Origin: Holacanthus passer
Taxonomy: Eukaryota; Chordata; Actinopteri; Pomacanthidae
Length of the DNA stretch: 64,000 nucleotides
Assembly: GCA_025331565.1 (NCBI GenBank)
Contig: JAFREQ010000043.1
Span: 620,001 to 684,000, forward strand
Reading direction: 5' to 3'
The position numbers were made by a program, and so were the translations under genes. The notes beneath the pieces are model-generated. The model had not been told where the DNA came from. It saw only the letters and a list, made by a program, of their open reading frames with translations, and ran no database searches. The first letter of the stretch is position 1. Each line of letters begins with the position of its first letter. This document shows positions 10,580 through 24,400 of this stretch, one piece after another.

Positions 10580-13500
10580 ACTGTTCCAAGCTAAAATTTG
10601 AACCAGCTGGAGAGTGAAACTGAAAGTTACCGAAAAAACACTTGGTGCACTGAATGCAAGATGCTCCCATGAATTACATATCAGCATTTGTTTGACAAGA
10701 TGTTATAGAAGAGACGTGCTATGGAAGCATTTTCGCTTTACTGGCAGTGATGCTTTTCCTGATTGTCCCTCACCCCTACCCCAAACATATGTTCTCTTTG
10801 AGCATAGACTATAAGATGAATAAGAGACCATTTTACATTCAGAGATTTTAAATGTTTATGATTTGGATTTTGCGCACCAAACAATTATAAATTTATTTTA
10901 ATTTCTATAATCATGGATTAAACAATAGTTATTAATGAGTAGATGACAGTTTAACTTGCCCTTGAAACTCCACATTATCTCGAACCTCATTGTCTTTCAT
11001 CAGAAATGGCTGGCATCATTCTCTCTGAATCAGCCTCCTGTTGCTTTTGAGTTCCAGTGTGGAAATTGAATTTTTTTTTCAGCTGGCTTGTATGGGATTC
11101 TCCCTACCTTTTATGCAGGCATCTCAGCAGAGTGCCGTTTATTTAATTCAACCCAAAGAATAGAGGATAATGTTTCTTTAACAATGAAAAATGGTATTTC
11201 ACTAGGAAATAAATCATTGAGTTAGAAAATTAGAGTCATGTAATGCCTTTTTTCATACTGTGAGCTCATTTGTATTGTCTCACAGTTAATTATATTGTAA
11301 CAATACCTTTCAGGTAGAGGAAGTAATGTGGTTTGTTCTGATATATAACAGCCTATCTAAGAATCTGTTCTGCTCTCACCCCTCCAGTGAAAAGGACGGG
11401 GAGCACGAAAAGAAAAAGATATGGTACTTTAGCACCAAGGCGCAGCTGGAGGAGCTCATGGAGTGCCTGGATAAGGAGTACTGGGAGACGGACCTCCATG
11501 CCACCCTGGAGGAGATGAAGGAGGAAGTGCAAGCTCACATGGACATCACAGAGGACCTTACCAACAAAGCCAGAGGAAACAATAAAGCCTACCTCGCTGC
11601 TGTCAACGGTACACATGAGATATTGTCTTCATTCCCCAATAGGGATACATTGGAACCTTGCAGTAGTGTAATCTTGTTCTGGTACTTGTGAGTAGGATGT
11701 TCATGTGAGCAGCATTTGAAGGTAACATGGGGAAATCACTGATCTGACAACTAGTGTGTGACTCGGGCTGTCATGTCAGCATAATGTATCCGTTTGTGTC
11801 CTGCAGGGTTGCATTCAGACCCAGTCTATATCTAAGCTTCAGATAACATAGTTCGTCCCCTCAGGCAGCAGCGCTCTGTTACGATGACAGTTGACTCAGA
11901 AATGTTAGGTGTTGCCTTTTCTTCCTGCCTCACACACTCTCAGACAGCAAGCAACTGTTTCCCCCTAACTCCCTCCAAGGAGACAGAGTGGTTAGCAGAC
12001 TTTTGATTACTGTGCCACCAGTTTCCGTTTCTGTTTGACACGCTGACATATATAACAGTTTTCCTGTGTTTGTCACTAAACTGCCCGATTTCAGTTCTCA
12101 GAGACAGTGGGGCACTATGTTTTATTGTGGATGGACCTCTGGCATTCTGTCAAAAACTTGTGGCTTGAATAGGTATTCTGCAGCCCAAAATGGAAGAAAA
12201 GATGTTTTTGTAAAGCCTTGCAGTGTTTTGTTTTTTTTAAACCATCATAAGTGATTTATGGGTGTTGGGTGGTATATTTCATCCACTGAAAGCCCACTGC
12301 TGCTGCAGCACAGTACATTTCTTCCTTTTAAGCTGGTTGGGACACAATTGCTTCTGTCCCAATGAAAACTGTAGCTATTAAACATTGCTCTCTGGGGATT
12401 TTTGCCATCTGAGAAAAGAAAATATACCCTGTCATGGATCTGTGTGCATGGGAATAGCTTTTTTGTTAAGATGTGTATTCTAAATAAGCAAGCGTCCAAG
12501 TTCACACTCTATTATATTGTATATTATAATATATATATTTTATATTATATATTATATTTCTTAATTTATATTCAAATTCTCCAGATGTACATGAACATGC
12601 TTGTTTGGTACACATCCCAACAAAAATCATATCATCTTCTTTGTTATATCATCATCATACATATATTTTTCAGTGAAAGTGGAATGCAAAAAAGAACAGT
12701 TCTACTAAAATTGTGACTCATATTTCAACCACAATATCTGTCAAAGTAATTGCAATATGATTTGTTTTGCATATCTTTGAGCCTAGTTGATATATAGCTT
12801 GTCAGATTAACCTGCCAAAGGTGGCATTTACATCAAAGGAATATGTTATGCTCCAGTTCCTTGGTTAGGATGCTTCTTTCAAATATTTCTTTATAGAGCT
12901 GAAACAATTTGTAGCAGCAACTATTATAACCAAACAAGCTTCTCAAATGAGAGGATTTGCTTTTTTTTAATCATATGTGATAGTAAACTAAACTTCTGTG
13001 GTTTGGGACTGATGGTCGGATAAAACCAGAAATTTTAAGACGTCACCTTGCATATTATTTTGACATTTTAAAGATAAAAGAAAATTGTACAACTATTAAA
13101 GAAAAATTAAGACAATTGTTAGTTGCACTACAATTTTTTTTAAATTGCAAGTGGTCTTCATCTGGAAACATAGGGAATGAGGAATATTATTATACTTTAC
13201 ATTATTGTTTTATTTATCTTGTTGTGATCTAGTCCTAACCTGGAAAAAGCAGTCGCTCAAGATGGAGCATTTACATTTGTTTAAATGCTGCCACCTAATG
13301 CATCTAATGGATATGTAATTACTGCCTTTTTTTTTTTTTTTTTTTTAAATGAATGTTTCCTTTTGTTTGTAGATGTGGTCATGGAGCGTATGAAGGTCAA
13401 GCAGGAGTCAGAGGAAACAAAGAGGCGAGTAGTGGACAGCAAGCAGGAAGCAGAAATGGGCTCTGTTAGGACGACTGAGGACAAGCTCACCCCGCAGCTT

Positions 13501-14740
13501 GACAACACAGAGCACAAAGACACTGAGCCCAAGGAGGATGCTACTTCACAAGGTAAAAGTGAACTTCCAGTAATATCCAGTATTCTCTCTTACATGCCAT
13601 TTCTCATGAGGTGAACAGAAGATCCAGTAATACTGGTAACAGCAGGTGTAGTTTTCTCACATTTGCATTGTGCTGTTGTTCTTATATTGTATGGTGGAAC
13701 TGTGTCAGTGATGTCTCCGCAGCACTATCAAGATCTTTAGCTCTACTTGACTTGGTGATAAACAATGTCCACTGGTGCTGTTCCACCTTGTGTATGTATG
13801 TCATACTACAGCAGCTGTGGTCCCCCCTGCTGCAGAGGAGAGCTGTCTGTCCGATCCTAACACTGCACCTAAAACGGAGTCCCTTGAACCTAACAAGGAA
13901 ACGCAGCCTGCTCCCCCTAGGAGCCAGGAGAGTGGGGAGCCCGCTTTGTTTACAAAGCAGGAAAGGACAGGTACATCGAGAGCAAGACTCATGTTCGCTC
14001 CGGTGTCCGTCTATCGGCAGCATCTATTGCCATTCAATGCATCATTCCACTTCACACTCTGCTGCTGGGCTGTGCATCCATCTTCATCTGTCTGCTTGCC
14101 TCTGCTGGTTGCTGCTCACCATACCCCCTTTTTTGCCCTGTCATTGGGTGTAAGGGTGGCTATACTGATTTTGTTTTTTGTCTCAATACATTTTTAATGT
14201 TATAGTCTGGTCTCCATTTGTTCAAGAGACTGAAAACTAAGCTTTTACAGAGACCGTCATTATTTTTGCTAATTGGACTTCCAGGGTTTGTTTTTGGATA
14301 AATTATAATAAACATAGTGCATGCAATCCCTGGCATAATATGGATGTGATTGTAGGTGTTTCAGTGCTTTGGATTTACAACATTGATTTATTTTTTTCTT
14401 TTCATATACCTCTGGCATGTGTGCAAGGTTTTAGATATCACTCCAAAAATCTGTCTGACGGTCCAATGCGGCAGTTCCCCTGGGGGTTTAGCGTCATGTG
14501 TTGCTATACTATTTGCAAATACTGTATAACCGGTCTCATTTTGCTTTTGTTCAGACAGTTTCTGCTTATTGTGTTGGCTGGCCGCTGGTTAATAGAGCAC
14601 TTGTGTTCTACCCTTCTGTTTTACATGGCTTCGAACAGCATATAGTGTCTCTGACCATAGTGTAATTGTGTTTCCTCAGCTGAATGTGTAATTCAGTCTC
14701 TGTGGATGGCACACACTGTGAACAAGGACCCTGTGTTTGT

Positions 14741-14774
<34 letters not shown>

Positions 14775-17700
14775 ACCGGGACATAAATAACATTTACGAA
14801 AAAACACTCTTAGCTGTGGCTATTAAGTCCTTCTTTCTTTGAGTAGCTCAACCAAAACATTGTAGCTCTCCCCACTCATGCAACATTGGAGTGACAGTAA
14901 TTAGCCTGATCCTTTTCAAATTCCAGCATCTCTTCATTATCTGTAGTAAACATCTAATTAGATAGTGAGAAGATATTTTCTGCTGTCACTCAGTTGTTCT
15001 TGAGAGACCTTAAGCTGTTGCAAGCCATTTTCTGCCATTCATCTTGTCTTGACCTGCTCTAAGAATGAAGCTAAAGCTGTTGCAATCAGCGGCCACTGTG
15101 GCAGCTAAATGTTGCATTTATTTTGGGTGCATTCATTTCTTGCCTTGTGTTCTATGTTGTCTCCTGTGCTCATGGTCTTGAAAGCACGCTTTTGGCACTG
15201 TGAGAGACAGCGTCTCTGGCAGCAGCTAGCACGCCACGTCTGTCACAACCAGCTCCTTATTCTCATTCCAATTTATGGGCATTTGGGTGGGTTCCTGTTG
15301 CTCAGACAAAAGGCTCTCTGCCTGGAAACCCCACCTGCTACCTCATCCACAAAGAGCCGCATATATATGCAGGACCCTCTCCTCTAACAACTCAAAGGCA
15401 GAGCTGGTGTCTTAATTTGGCTTTGCAGCAAGTGCACAGCTTGTTTTGGATTCATGTAGCATTTGCTGTCCAAGACGCATTCAGTTTTTTAGGCCTAGCC
15501 GGACTGATGAAGCACTTTTTAACAGTTTGTCGGTCAAATAGAAATTTCTTAAGACCTGGTGAACAAGGTTTGGCTGAGCTATACTGCGAATTTCCTGAAT
15601 GCAGAGACTAAATTTTTGTCATTATCATTATAATTGTTTGTGTCTACACAGCACCCATCTTTGCTTAAAGCATGTTGCTTGTAATTAACGTCGTTCAGCT
15701 TCACTCATTCATCCCAAATACCTGCTTTTACGCCTGTGCTCAGTCTTTGCTAACATTTTCTTTCAGATGAGGATTTAAAAGCAGAGTCTAGCAGTGAAGA
15801 CAAGCACCCTGACGAGTCGCAGGCACAAACCCAAGATCGGCCACAGCAGCACTCTTCTCAGCCAGAGGCGAGTAGTGGCAGCAGCCAGGTTTCTGGAAGT
15901 GGGAGCCTCAGGAAACCAGAGCAGCCTGACCTGGCTGATCGGTCCTCTCAGTCCTCTTTTACCAGCCAGGATGGGACAGGTAAACATGAGCGATGCTCAA
16001 AAACTACACACCAACACCAGCTTTGGAATGAGTTCAGATGCGTTAAATTGTCTCTCAGTGTCTCTGTTTGAATCAATGCTGACTTTGTTGGTGCACTGAT
16101 GGTGTCATCTGTTTGCTGAATGACAGATGAGTACAACGAAAGGGTCAAGAGCGATAGAGGGAGAGCAGCAGAACGGGAATCCAATAACCAAACGCCCAGA
16201 GGCAGCAAAGAGGTGAGGCATGTGTGTGGTTTTTCAAACTGCCATCTAGAACAAAAAAAATGTTGAATTGTACAGTCAATTCTTTTTGACAGAAATCTGT
16301 TTAAAAAAGCAAGCAAGCAAGCACTGAAAAATAGACTAAATTGTGTCCATAGTATTGTGGATTCTATATTTTTTTAGGCAAAGTTCTTTATGTAAGCAGA
16401 AGCATTGCATTGACATGGCTTAATTATTGATTAAATGAAAAAAAAAAGCTTTGTAGAGACATTTTCACCTGCGTATGCGCTCAGAAAGGTTTTGTTTTGG
16501 CTATTGGTTTGTTGAATGTCATGTTCACTCTTATGTTTCAGTCATCTCCTGTACGCTCTGATGGTGAAGCTTCACGTCTCAGCTTCTTCAAACGGGACCT
16601 GGCAGTGAATTTGAACAACTTGTTCAAACTGGGTCAGGAGGGTAAATACAGGGTCTACCACAACCAGTACAGCACCAATGTTCTGGCACTAAACAAGCAT
16701 CAGCACCGAGAGGACCACGACAAGAGACGCCACCTCTCACACAAGTTCAGCCTGACCACTGCGTCGGAGTTCAAATGGAACGGTTCCATCTACGGTTCAC
16801 GGAGCCTGACCGTCTCCACCCTGCGTCTCACCATCATCCAGCTGGAGACCAATGTCCCTGGACCCTTTATGCATCCTAACTGGGCGTCGCACAGGTACAA
16901 CTTCTATCAGGTTCATGTGAAGCCTTTAGGAAAATTCAGTGTTGTTTCACAGGCTGCTACACAACAGTGCCCTTTGAGATAGTAATCAGGGACTGATACG
17001 CACTTCTTGGTGACTTACCAAGTGCTGTCAAATGAATATATTACAAGCTATTAATACATTATTGTACACCGACTTGGTGTAAAAGTTTCCACTATGCTGT
17101 CGTGCCCTTTAATCTTTTGTTATATACAGTTTGTCTCTGTTTTTTCCAGGACCAACTGGAACAAAGCAGTGCAGATGTGCAGCAAGGCCAGAGAATTTGC
17201 TTTGGCCTTGGCCATACTGGAGTGTGCCATCAAACCAGTGGTCATGCTGCCTGTATGGAAAGATTCTCTTGGACACACAAGGTAAAGGAAAAACTAGATG
17301 CATGAACTGTATTGCAGTGAAACAACTGTTGGCTCCACACACTAATAGCACACTGTACTGCGGTTTGTTTCAAACAGTACTCAAGTTACTGATCTTCTGC
17401 ACCAGTGATGTCTTCAGCCTGCTTGGTGTGCACTTGTGGGCCAAACCAGCAGCAGAAGCAATAATACGTTTTCTATTTCAGTACTGCCGCTGCTCATATC
17501 TTGGTTGTACTTTGTTGCTTCAGGCTACATCGCATGACCTCCATGGAGCGGGAGGAGAAGGAGAAGGTGAAAAAGCGAGAGAAAAAACTGGAGGATGAGG
17601 AGACACTGCAACAGGCCACTTGGGTGAAGTACACCATCCCCATCAAGCACCAGGTAAAACAGCAGTGGCTTTCATCTGTCTGTCGATATTGTTTCACTTT

Positions 17701-20700
17701 CAGTGTGTACAAATGTTCTCTGAAATGATTGCGGTTCTTCATGTGAAAGCTTCATTATTTTGTGGCTCACGTGTGTGTGTTTTTCTATCAAGGTGTGGAA
17801 GCAGAAGGGGGAGGAGTACAGAGTGACAGGGTACGGGGGCTGGAGCTGGGTCAGTAAGACTCGAGTGCCACGGTTTGTTCCCAAGCTACCAGGGAACACA
17901 AATGTAAACTACCGCAAAGAACTGGAGGGTAAGGTTTAACCTGTCATAATTTCCTCAATATATTCTCCTGCTGCCAGCACTTTTGAGTTGTATTCAGATT
18001 TTTTTATTATTCACTCTCTTCACAGCAGCTAAAATGAGCAAGGAACGTGCAGCATCTTGCACAAATAAGCAGAAAAAATTGACCGAAATTGAGAAGCAGA
18101 CTACTCAAAACACAGCTGACAAGGACAACGAACAAGCATCCATCACTCCATTATCTTATAGCACTTCATCAGAGGACCACAAACCTCAGACCTCCACAGA
18201 GGAAATAAAACCCATGGAGCAGGAGCAGGGAACAAATGAAGAAGAGAAGAGTGAAGACGAAAAAATGGAGGTTGACCCCAGCCCTGAAACTGCTGCTTCA
18301 AGTGACGAGAAAGGTAAATGTTTGAAATTACATCATATCTCCTTTATCTTTGGATTTTACTTGAGGCTGTTTGTGAATGGACACGTACAGTATTTTCATC
18401 ATCCACTGACTTCTGTGCCTCTTTGTTACAGATAAAGCTGAAAACGAAGGCCCTTCCTCACCTTCTGTGCAGCCTGCGAGGGAAGAACCAATCCAGAAAG
18501 TTGAACAACCCAAGAAGGAGGAGACTGCGGCATCAAAACCCTACTACGACGTTGTGAACGTCAGCGAGGGCTTCCAGCTGAGGACAGCTTATAAGAAGAA
18601 GGTAAAGCCCTCCAAACTGGATGGGCTCTTGGAGCGCCGGGTGAAGCAGTTCACCTTGGAGGAGAAGCAGAGGCTAGAGCGGATGAGACAGGCCGCCCTG
18701 CTGTCCAAAATGGCTACCACAAAGCCTGCTTCTGGCATTAAGACCGAAGGATCCACATTAGGCAGACAGCAGCCTGCTGTGACCCCCTGTGTCAAAGAAG
18801 AGAAGGAGGAGAGCCTTCAAGTGAAAGACCACGTTGTTAAAAAGCTTCACTTTGAGCAGGAAGAGATGGAGATAAAGGCAGACAACATGGATGTCAAATC
18901 AGACACCACAGCACCCAACCACAGCAAGGAGGCGAATGCTGTGCAGGCCATAGCTCACAAAGAAGTAAATGGAGGACCTCTATCAAGCTCTGAGCTCAGC
19001 AGTAAAAACAATTTTATGTCAGATGCAACAGAAAGCAAGGATGTGGCTCGGGTGGGAGAGAATGCTAAGAAACGTGGGTATGAGGAGATCGAACAAGGCA
19101 GCGGAAAGAGCGACATGAAGAGTATGGAGTTAGACCAAGGCAAGACCAGTCCAGTGCAGGTGAATGGGAAAGACGGGGTCACCGCACCCACAGACTCGAA
19201 CATTAAATCAGACCCTGCCAGTCAAGTCCAAGGTGATATTAAAGAGCCTCAGAAAGAGCCTGTGAAGTCCCTGATGAATGGAAACCTCTCACAGAATGAT
19301 GTGTCCAACATATGTCATCCACCTCCTCTGAAAGTCCCCAAATTAGAGAACCACGTGGCAGAGAAAGGAGACTCTGTCAATAAGAATGAGGATGTGGCCA
19401 AGAACAATGAGGGGACAGTCTCCACTAAGCTTCCATCCTCAAGCCCTTCTTTCCTGAATAGTAATAGTACTGACAATAAGAGTAGTAGTGAAGGTTTGAA
19501 GACCACCACAGGGTCTCAAAATGCACTACAGTCTGATGTGATGTCCCAAGCAGCAAGTAGTGCAGTCTCCTCTGTTACCACCACCACAACCCAGCCCAGC
19601 TCCAGGGCAGTCGTCCCTCAGAAGCCCAAAGTTCCAGTCCCTGACACCAAGATGGGAGCATCTGGTTCGACAACAACCGGCCCCATGACCATTAGCAAAG
19701 AGTATTCCACCAGAGACCGAGTCAGCCTTCTCAGGTTCTCCAAATCCAAGAAGGCACGCTCAGGGACAGCCCTGCCATCCTACCGCAAGTTTGTCACCAA
19801 GAGCAGCAAGAAGAGCATCTTTATCCTGCCCAACGATGACCTGAAGAGGCTGGCGAGGAGGGCAAGCATCAGAGAGGTGCCCATCTTCAACTACAATGCC
19901 AAGCCTGCTCTGGATATATGGCCCTACCCTTCACCTCGGCCCACTTTTGGGATCACATGGAGGTTGATAACATCTTTTGATCTTTTTACTCCTTGTTTGG
20001 GATACTGGGCACTTGTAGTATAGATTTATATAATAGTCAGGTTTAATTATTTTAGAGCATAATTGCAGAATAACAAAAGTTATATATAGTATTACGACTT
20101 TGAAGCTTATAGACATTAAAAAAGTAATAAAACTGTCAAATTGTACAGTGAACTCTTTAAAGAAAAGTGTTTTTATCAACATTTTATTTTAATATAGTTT
20201 ATTTATACCAATCCTGTTTTTATTTTTTTTTGTGTACCATTATGTTGATTGCATGATGTCTGCACTGTTTGTATACTGGATTGTTTTTTCAAGATAAAAA
20301 GTAAAATGGCTCACGTTTGTTATGACTGTGTCCCATTCAGGTACCGTCTCCAGACTGTGAGGTCGCTGGCGGGGGTCAGCTTGATGCTGAGGCTGCTGTG
20401 GGCCTGCCTGAGGTGGGACGACATGGCTGTGAAGCCCTCTGCTGCTGTAGGGACAACTCGGAAAGGTGACGAGATGCTGCACAATTCATCTTCACCTGTA
20501 CTAACCCTTCACTTCCTCTGGGCTTCTTTGTGTGCCTTTGAGGAAGCTGTCTTACAGTAGTTTCTATTTTAATTCAAACATGCAACTTTTTATATCTCTT
20601 CTTCTGTTTCTGCCAATAAAACATCGGCGTCTCCGCCTTCCAATATATGGATGAGTGCGTGCAGTAATATGACTATTAAGAGTTGGCATTTGAAATAATT

Positions 20701-21393
20701 GTGCCAATATGCTTGATTGTCACCACAGAAACCACGGACACAGACATCACTACAACAGAGATCATAAGACGAAGAGACGTGGGGCCTTACGGCATCCGCT
20801 CTGAATACTGCATCAGAAAGATCATCTGCCCCCTCGGAAACAGAGACACTCCCAAAGGTAAAATCTAAGCATTTGCTCTCAAACAATGTAACTGCAAATT
20901 TGAAGAATGGATGACCAAGATCCATTGCTGGAACAGTTTTGGCAACATTTTATAAGGATAATGAATAGTTTGTTTGTCTGTTCCTGTGAGTAGAAACCCC
21001 CACTCCACAGAGGAAAGGCCTGCGATCGAGCGCCTTGAGGCCCAAGAAGCAGGAGCCAGCCAAGCTGACTGGGCCTGTTGCTGTGGAGACGTGGGTGCCT
21101 GAGGAGGACCTGGAGCTGTGGGAGATCAGGGCCTTTGCAGAAAGGTGAGAAACACACAATGAGTCTCCACTGGTCAAACATTAATGTTTTGGGGAATACT
21201 GAATTCTTTTGATGGAGCACTGACTGATCAGATTGTCACCTCTTTCGCTGATATCACAGAATAGAGAGGGAGAAGTCACAGGGTCTCGATCCCTCCAAAA
21301 CTAGCAGTACTCTGAAGACCACGGAGGATGTCAAGGCCCATTTGGAGAATCAGCTGAAACAGGCCAGACTGGCTGCCCAGCAGGTGGGAACAC

Positions 21394-21450
<57 letters not shown>

Positions 21451-24400
21451 GCACACAAGCACACAGGTGTTAGTAACACCTTGTTCAGGTTTCAGTTGGG
21501 AAGCACTTTACTGTGTGGTCAGCAAACTCGCTGTATACATAAAATTCTCACATTTTGTTTTAGAAACGTCTGGAACAGCAGAGGCCGATTACGACTGCCA
21601 CCACTTCCACAACCACCATCACCACCTCTGCCAGCACTCCCAGCACCCCTGCGTCCATGGGCCAGAGGACAGGTCAAGTCACATCTGGAACCAAGATGGT
21701 CCTGGCCTCCAAACTGGGCTCTCCAGTTTCCTTCCAGCAAGACAAAAACTTCCAACAGTCTTTTGCTTCCTGGGTCAAGCAGGGTCAGACCAACAACAGC
21801 TCAGGTAAGGCTGTCAAAGTCGAGGAGCATCTGAATTATCTCCAGCCCATCTGAACATGCATACCTACATCGAATGGTCTGGAGTTGTTTACCTTCTCAT
21901 CCATCATTTTCTGTTAGAGACAGGCAGACAGAGGTCTTTGTCACATTTTTTATGTTGTTTTCCCTTTTTATTTTTTCATTTTTCCTCATTTTTTAAATCG
22001 CTGTTTGACCGCCATCAATTTGTAAGAAGTCAATGGCATGACTTTCCACAACTTTTTTTTGTGTGTGTCAGTTTTCTATATTGATAAATGTGATTGGCTT
22101 GGCAAAATGACTTTGTGGCTCGTGGTGTCCACTTCCAATCCTGTTAAAACGGATTTCAAATTGTAAATGTTTTTTCAGTCCTTTATATCCAAAAGGGCTA
22201 CAGGAGAGCCTGTGTATCATTTTAAACACACGGCAAAAAAATAATCCCAAATTTTCAAAATATCAGCCCCTATGTTGACTCAAACCTTCCAGTGGACACC
22301 GCAGCCGTAGACTGGCTGTCGTGGTGGCCCTTACGGGTACGCGTGACTGCAGGTGGCATGGTGTGTCTTGCAGCCTCCATTGGCTCGGTGGCCACCGTGG
22401 CTAGCAGCATCACCACCTCAGAGCAAACCTTCCAGATCGCTGGCAGCCCAGTCACTGTGGCTGGCCAAGTCCTCGCCGCCAAACTGCCGTTGCCCGCAAA
22501 CAGCAAGATTGTCACGCTCAACATGCCCACTACGCAAGGAGGTAGGGAGCGCCAGTGTCATCCATTTCCGCTGTTTTGGGTTTACACTTGCCAAAATGGA
22601 TGGATGGGTGTCATGTGAGAGACAAAATCTGCGAATCTGTTTTAAGTATTGGTGCTGAGCATGGATGATGCCACCAGTGTTACATTAGATGGAAGAGCCT
22701 CTATGGCCAAAAGTGGGATTGCATTTTTTTTTGTTTTGTTTTTTATAAGTTGTGTATAAACTACTGTTATCCTGTGAGCTGAAGCTTTTTCAGCTGCTTT
22801 AGAGGTGCTTCATTACAAGACCTTGCAAAGATCTTCCCCACACACAGTGCACGACTCACCACTTCTGTACATTCTTGACTTGTTTTACTAGATGTACCCG
22901 AATGCATGTTTGTTTGTCTCTTTCCTTACTTAATTGTTCTTATCGACAGGTGTAGTCCAGCAGAAAGTCCTGGGCATATTCCCCTCTGGGCCCCCTGCAA
23001 ACCTTAGGACATACAGCACACTACATCCTACAACTGGCAACATCAACCTCAGAGCCACCACCTCTGCCTCAACCTCCCAGCAACAGGTCTTTTGACTATT
23101 ACTCTCATCATCTTCGCTTTCTGCTTGAAGTATGATGACTGATGATTTTACCTGTTGGGTTTGTATTCCAGGCCATCGCAGCAGGAGGCCAAACACCTGG
23201 CACATCCATGAGCCAGTCATCTACCCCATCTACCTCTGTGGGCACGGCAATGGTCAGAGGTCCAGCGTTGGCTCAACAAGGTGTTCTATCCAACTGATAA
23301 TTTCCAGTTCACAAATTAGCTTTTGTGGCTCATATTTTACAAGTCTTACTCCCCTTTTATCCCCTGCAGGCCAACCTCAGCAGGCTGTGAGATCCCCAGC
23401 TGTGCCTGGTTCTACACCGGTGCAGACGGCTGCAGCTCAGAGAGTGGTGGGTGCTGCCCCATCACCAGCACCTGGACAGTCACCTGTAGCTTCCTCCCAG
23501 GCCAACAGACCACAACAGGGTCAAGTTAAACTCACTATGGCACAGCTCATGCAGCTAACACAGGGAGCTCAGGTGAGAGCACATTTTTTTAATCGTCTTT
23601 TCTTCCCTGCTGATACGCATAACATTTTTTTTTTCTGTAGTAAGTCCATTATTCCATTTTTGCCTTTGTCTTTTTATCTCTTCTTGAAGTCTTTAAAATG
23701 TTTTATTTTTTTTATTTTGCTCTTGTGAAGCCCTCCTAGTTTGGTTTGTATTAAGAAAGTTTAGGGTTGTATCACTGTCAGCTGAAGACCAGATTTCTTT
23801 TGTCTACAACTCTGCAGGGTGGAAACCCAGGTCTGACAGTGGTGATCCAGGGTCAGGGCCAGACCCAGGGACAGTTGCAAATCATCCCACAGGGAGTAAC
23901 AGTCATCCCTGGTCCTGGTCAGCAGCTCATGCAGGCAGCCATGCCCAATGGCCAGGTCCAGCGCTTCCTCTTCACTCCCATGCCCCCGTCCTCATCGGCT
24001 TCAACTTCATCACCCACTTCCGCTACCCCTCCAAAACCTGCTGTAGCTCAGACCCCTCCAGGCCAAGGTCCAACTCAAGTCCAGACAACTCCCTCAGCCC
24101 TGACCCAAACCCAAATGGCTGCCCCTGTACCTGCCCCGACACAAATGCCACGTTTGGCCCCCACCCCAGCCTCAGTCCCTGTGCAAACCCAACTTTCAGC
24201 CACTAGTCCATTATCAGTCCCTGCACAGTCTCAAATGTCCACTCCTGTGCCTGGCCTGCCAGCCCAGGCCTCCACACAGGTTTTATCCTCAACACTAGCC
24301 TCTGTTCCCACACAACCCCAAGTGGCAAGACCTGTGTTTGCCCCAGCACAAAATGCAGTCCCAACCATGGTGCAAAACCAAGTCTCCACCCTTACCCCAG

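Noticed and set aside
16497..16541. Extending bptf exon 8 upstream to the ORF start at 16497
   Set aside because: The acceptor TTATGTTTCAG at 16531-16541 and the phase-0 donor of exon 7 place the exon start at 16542.
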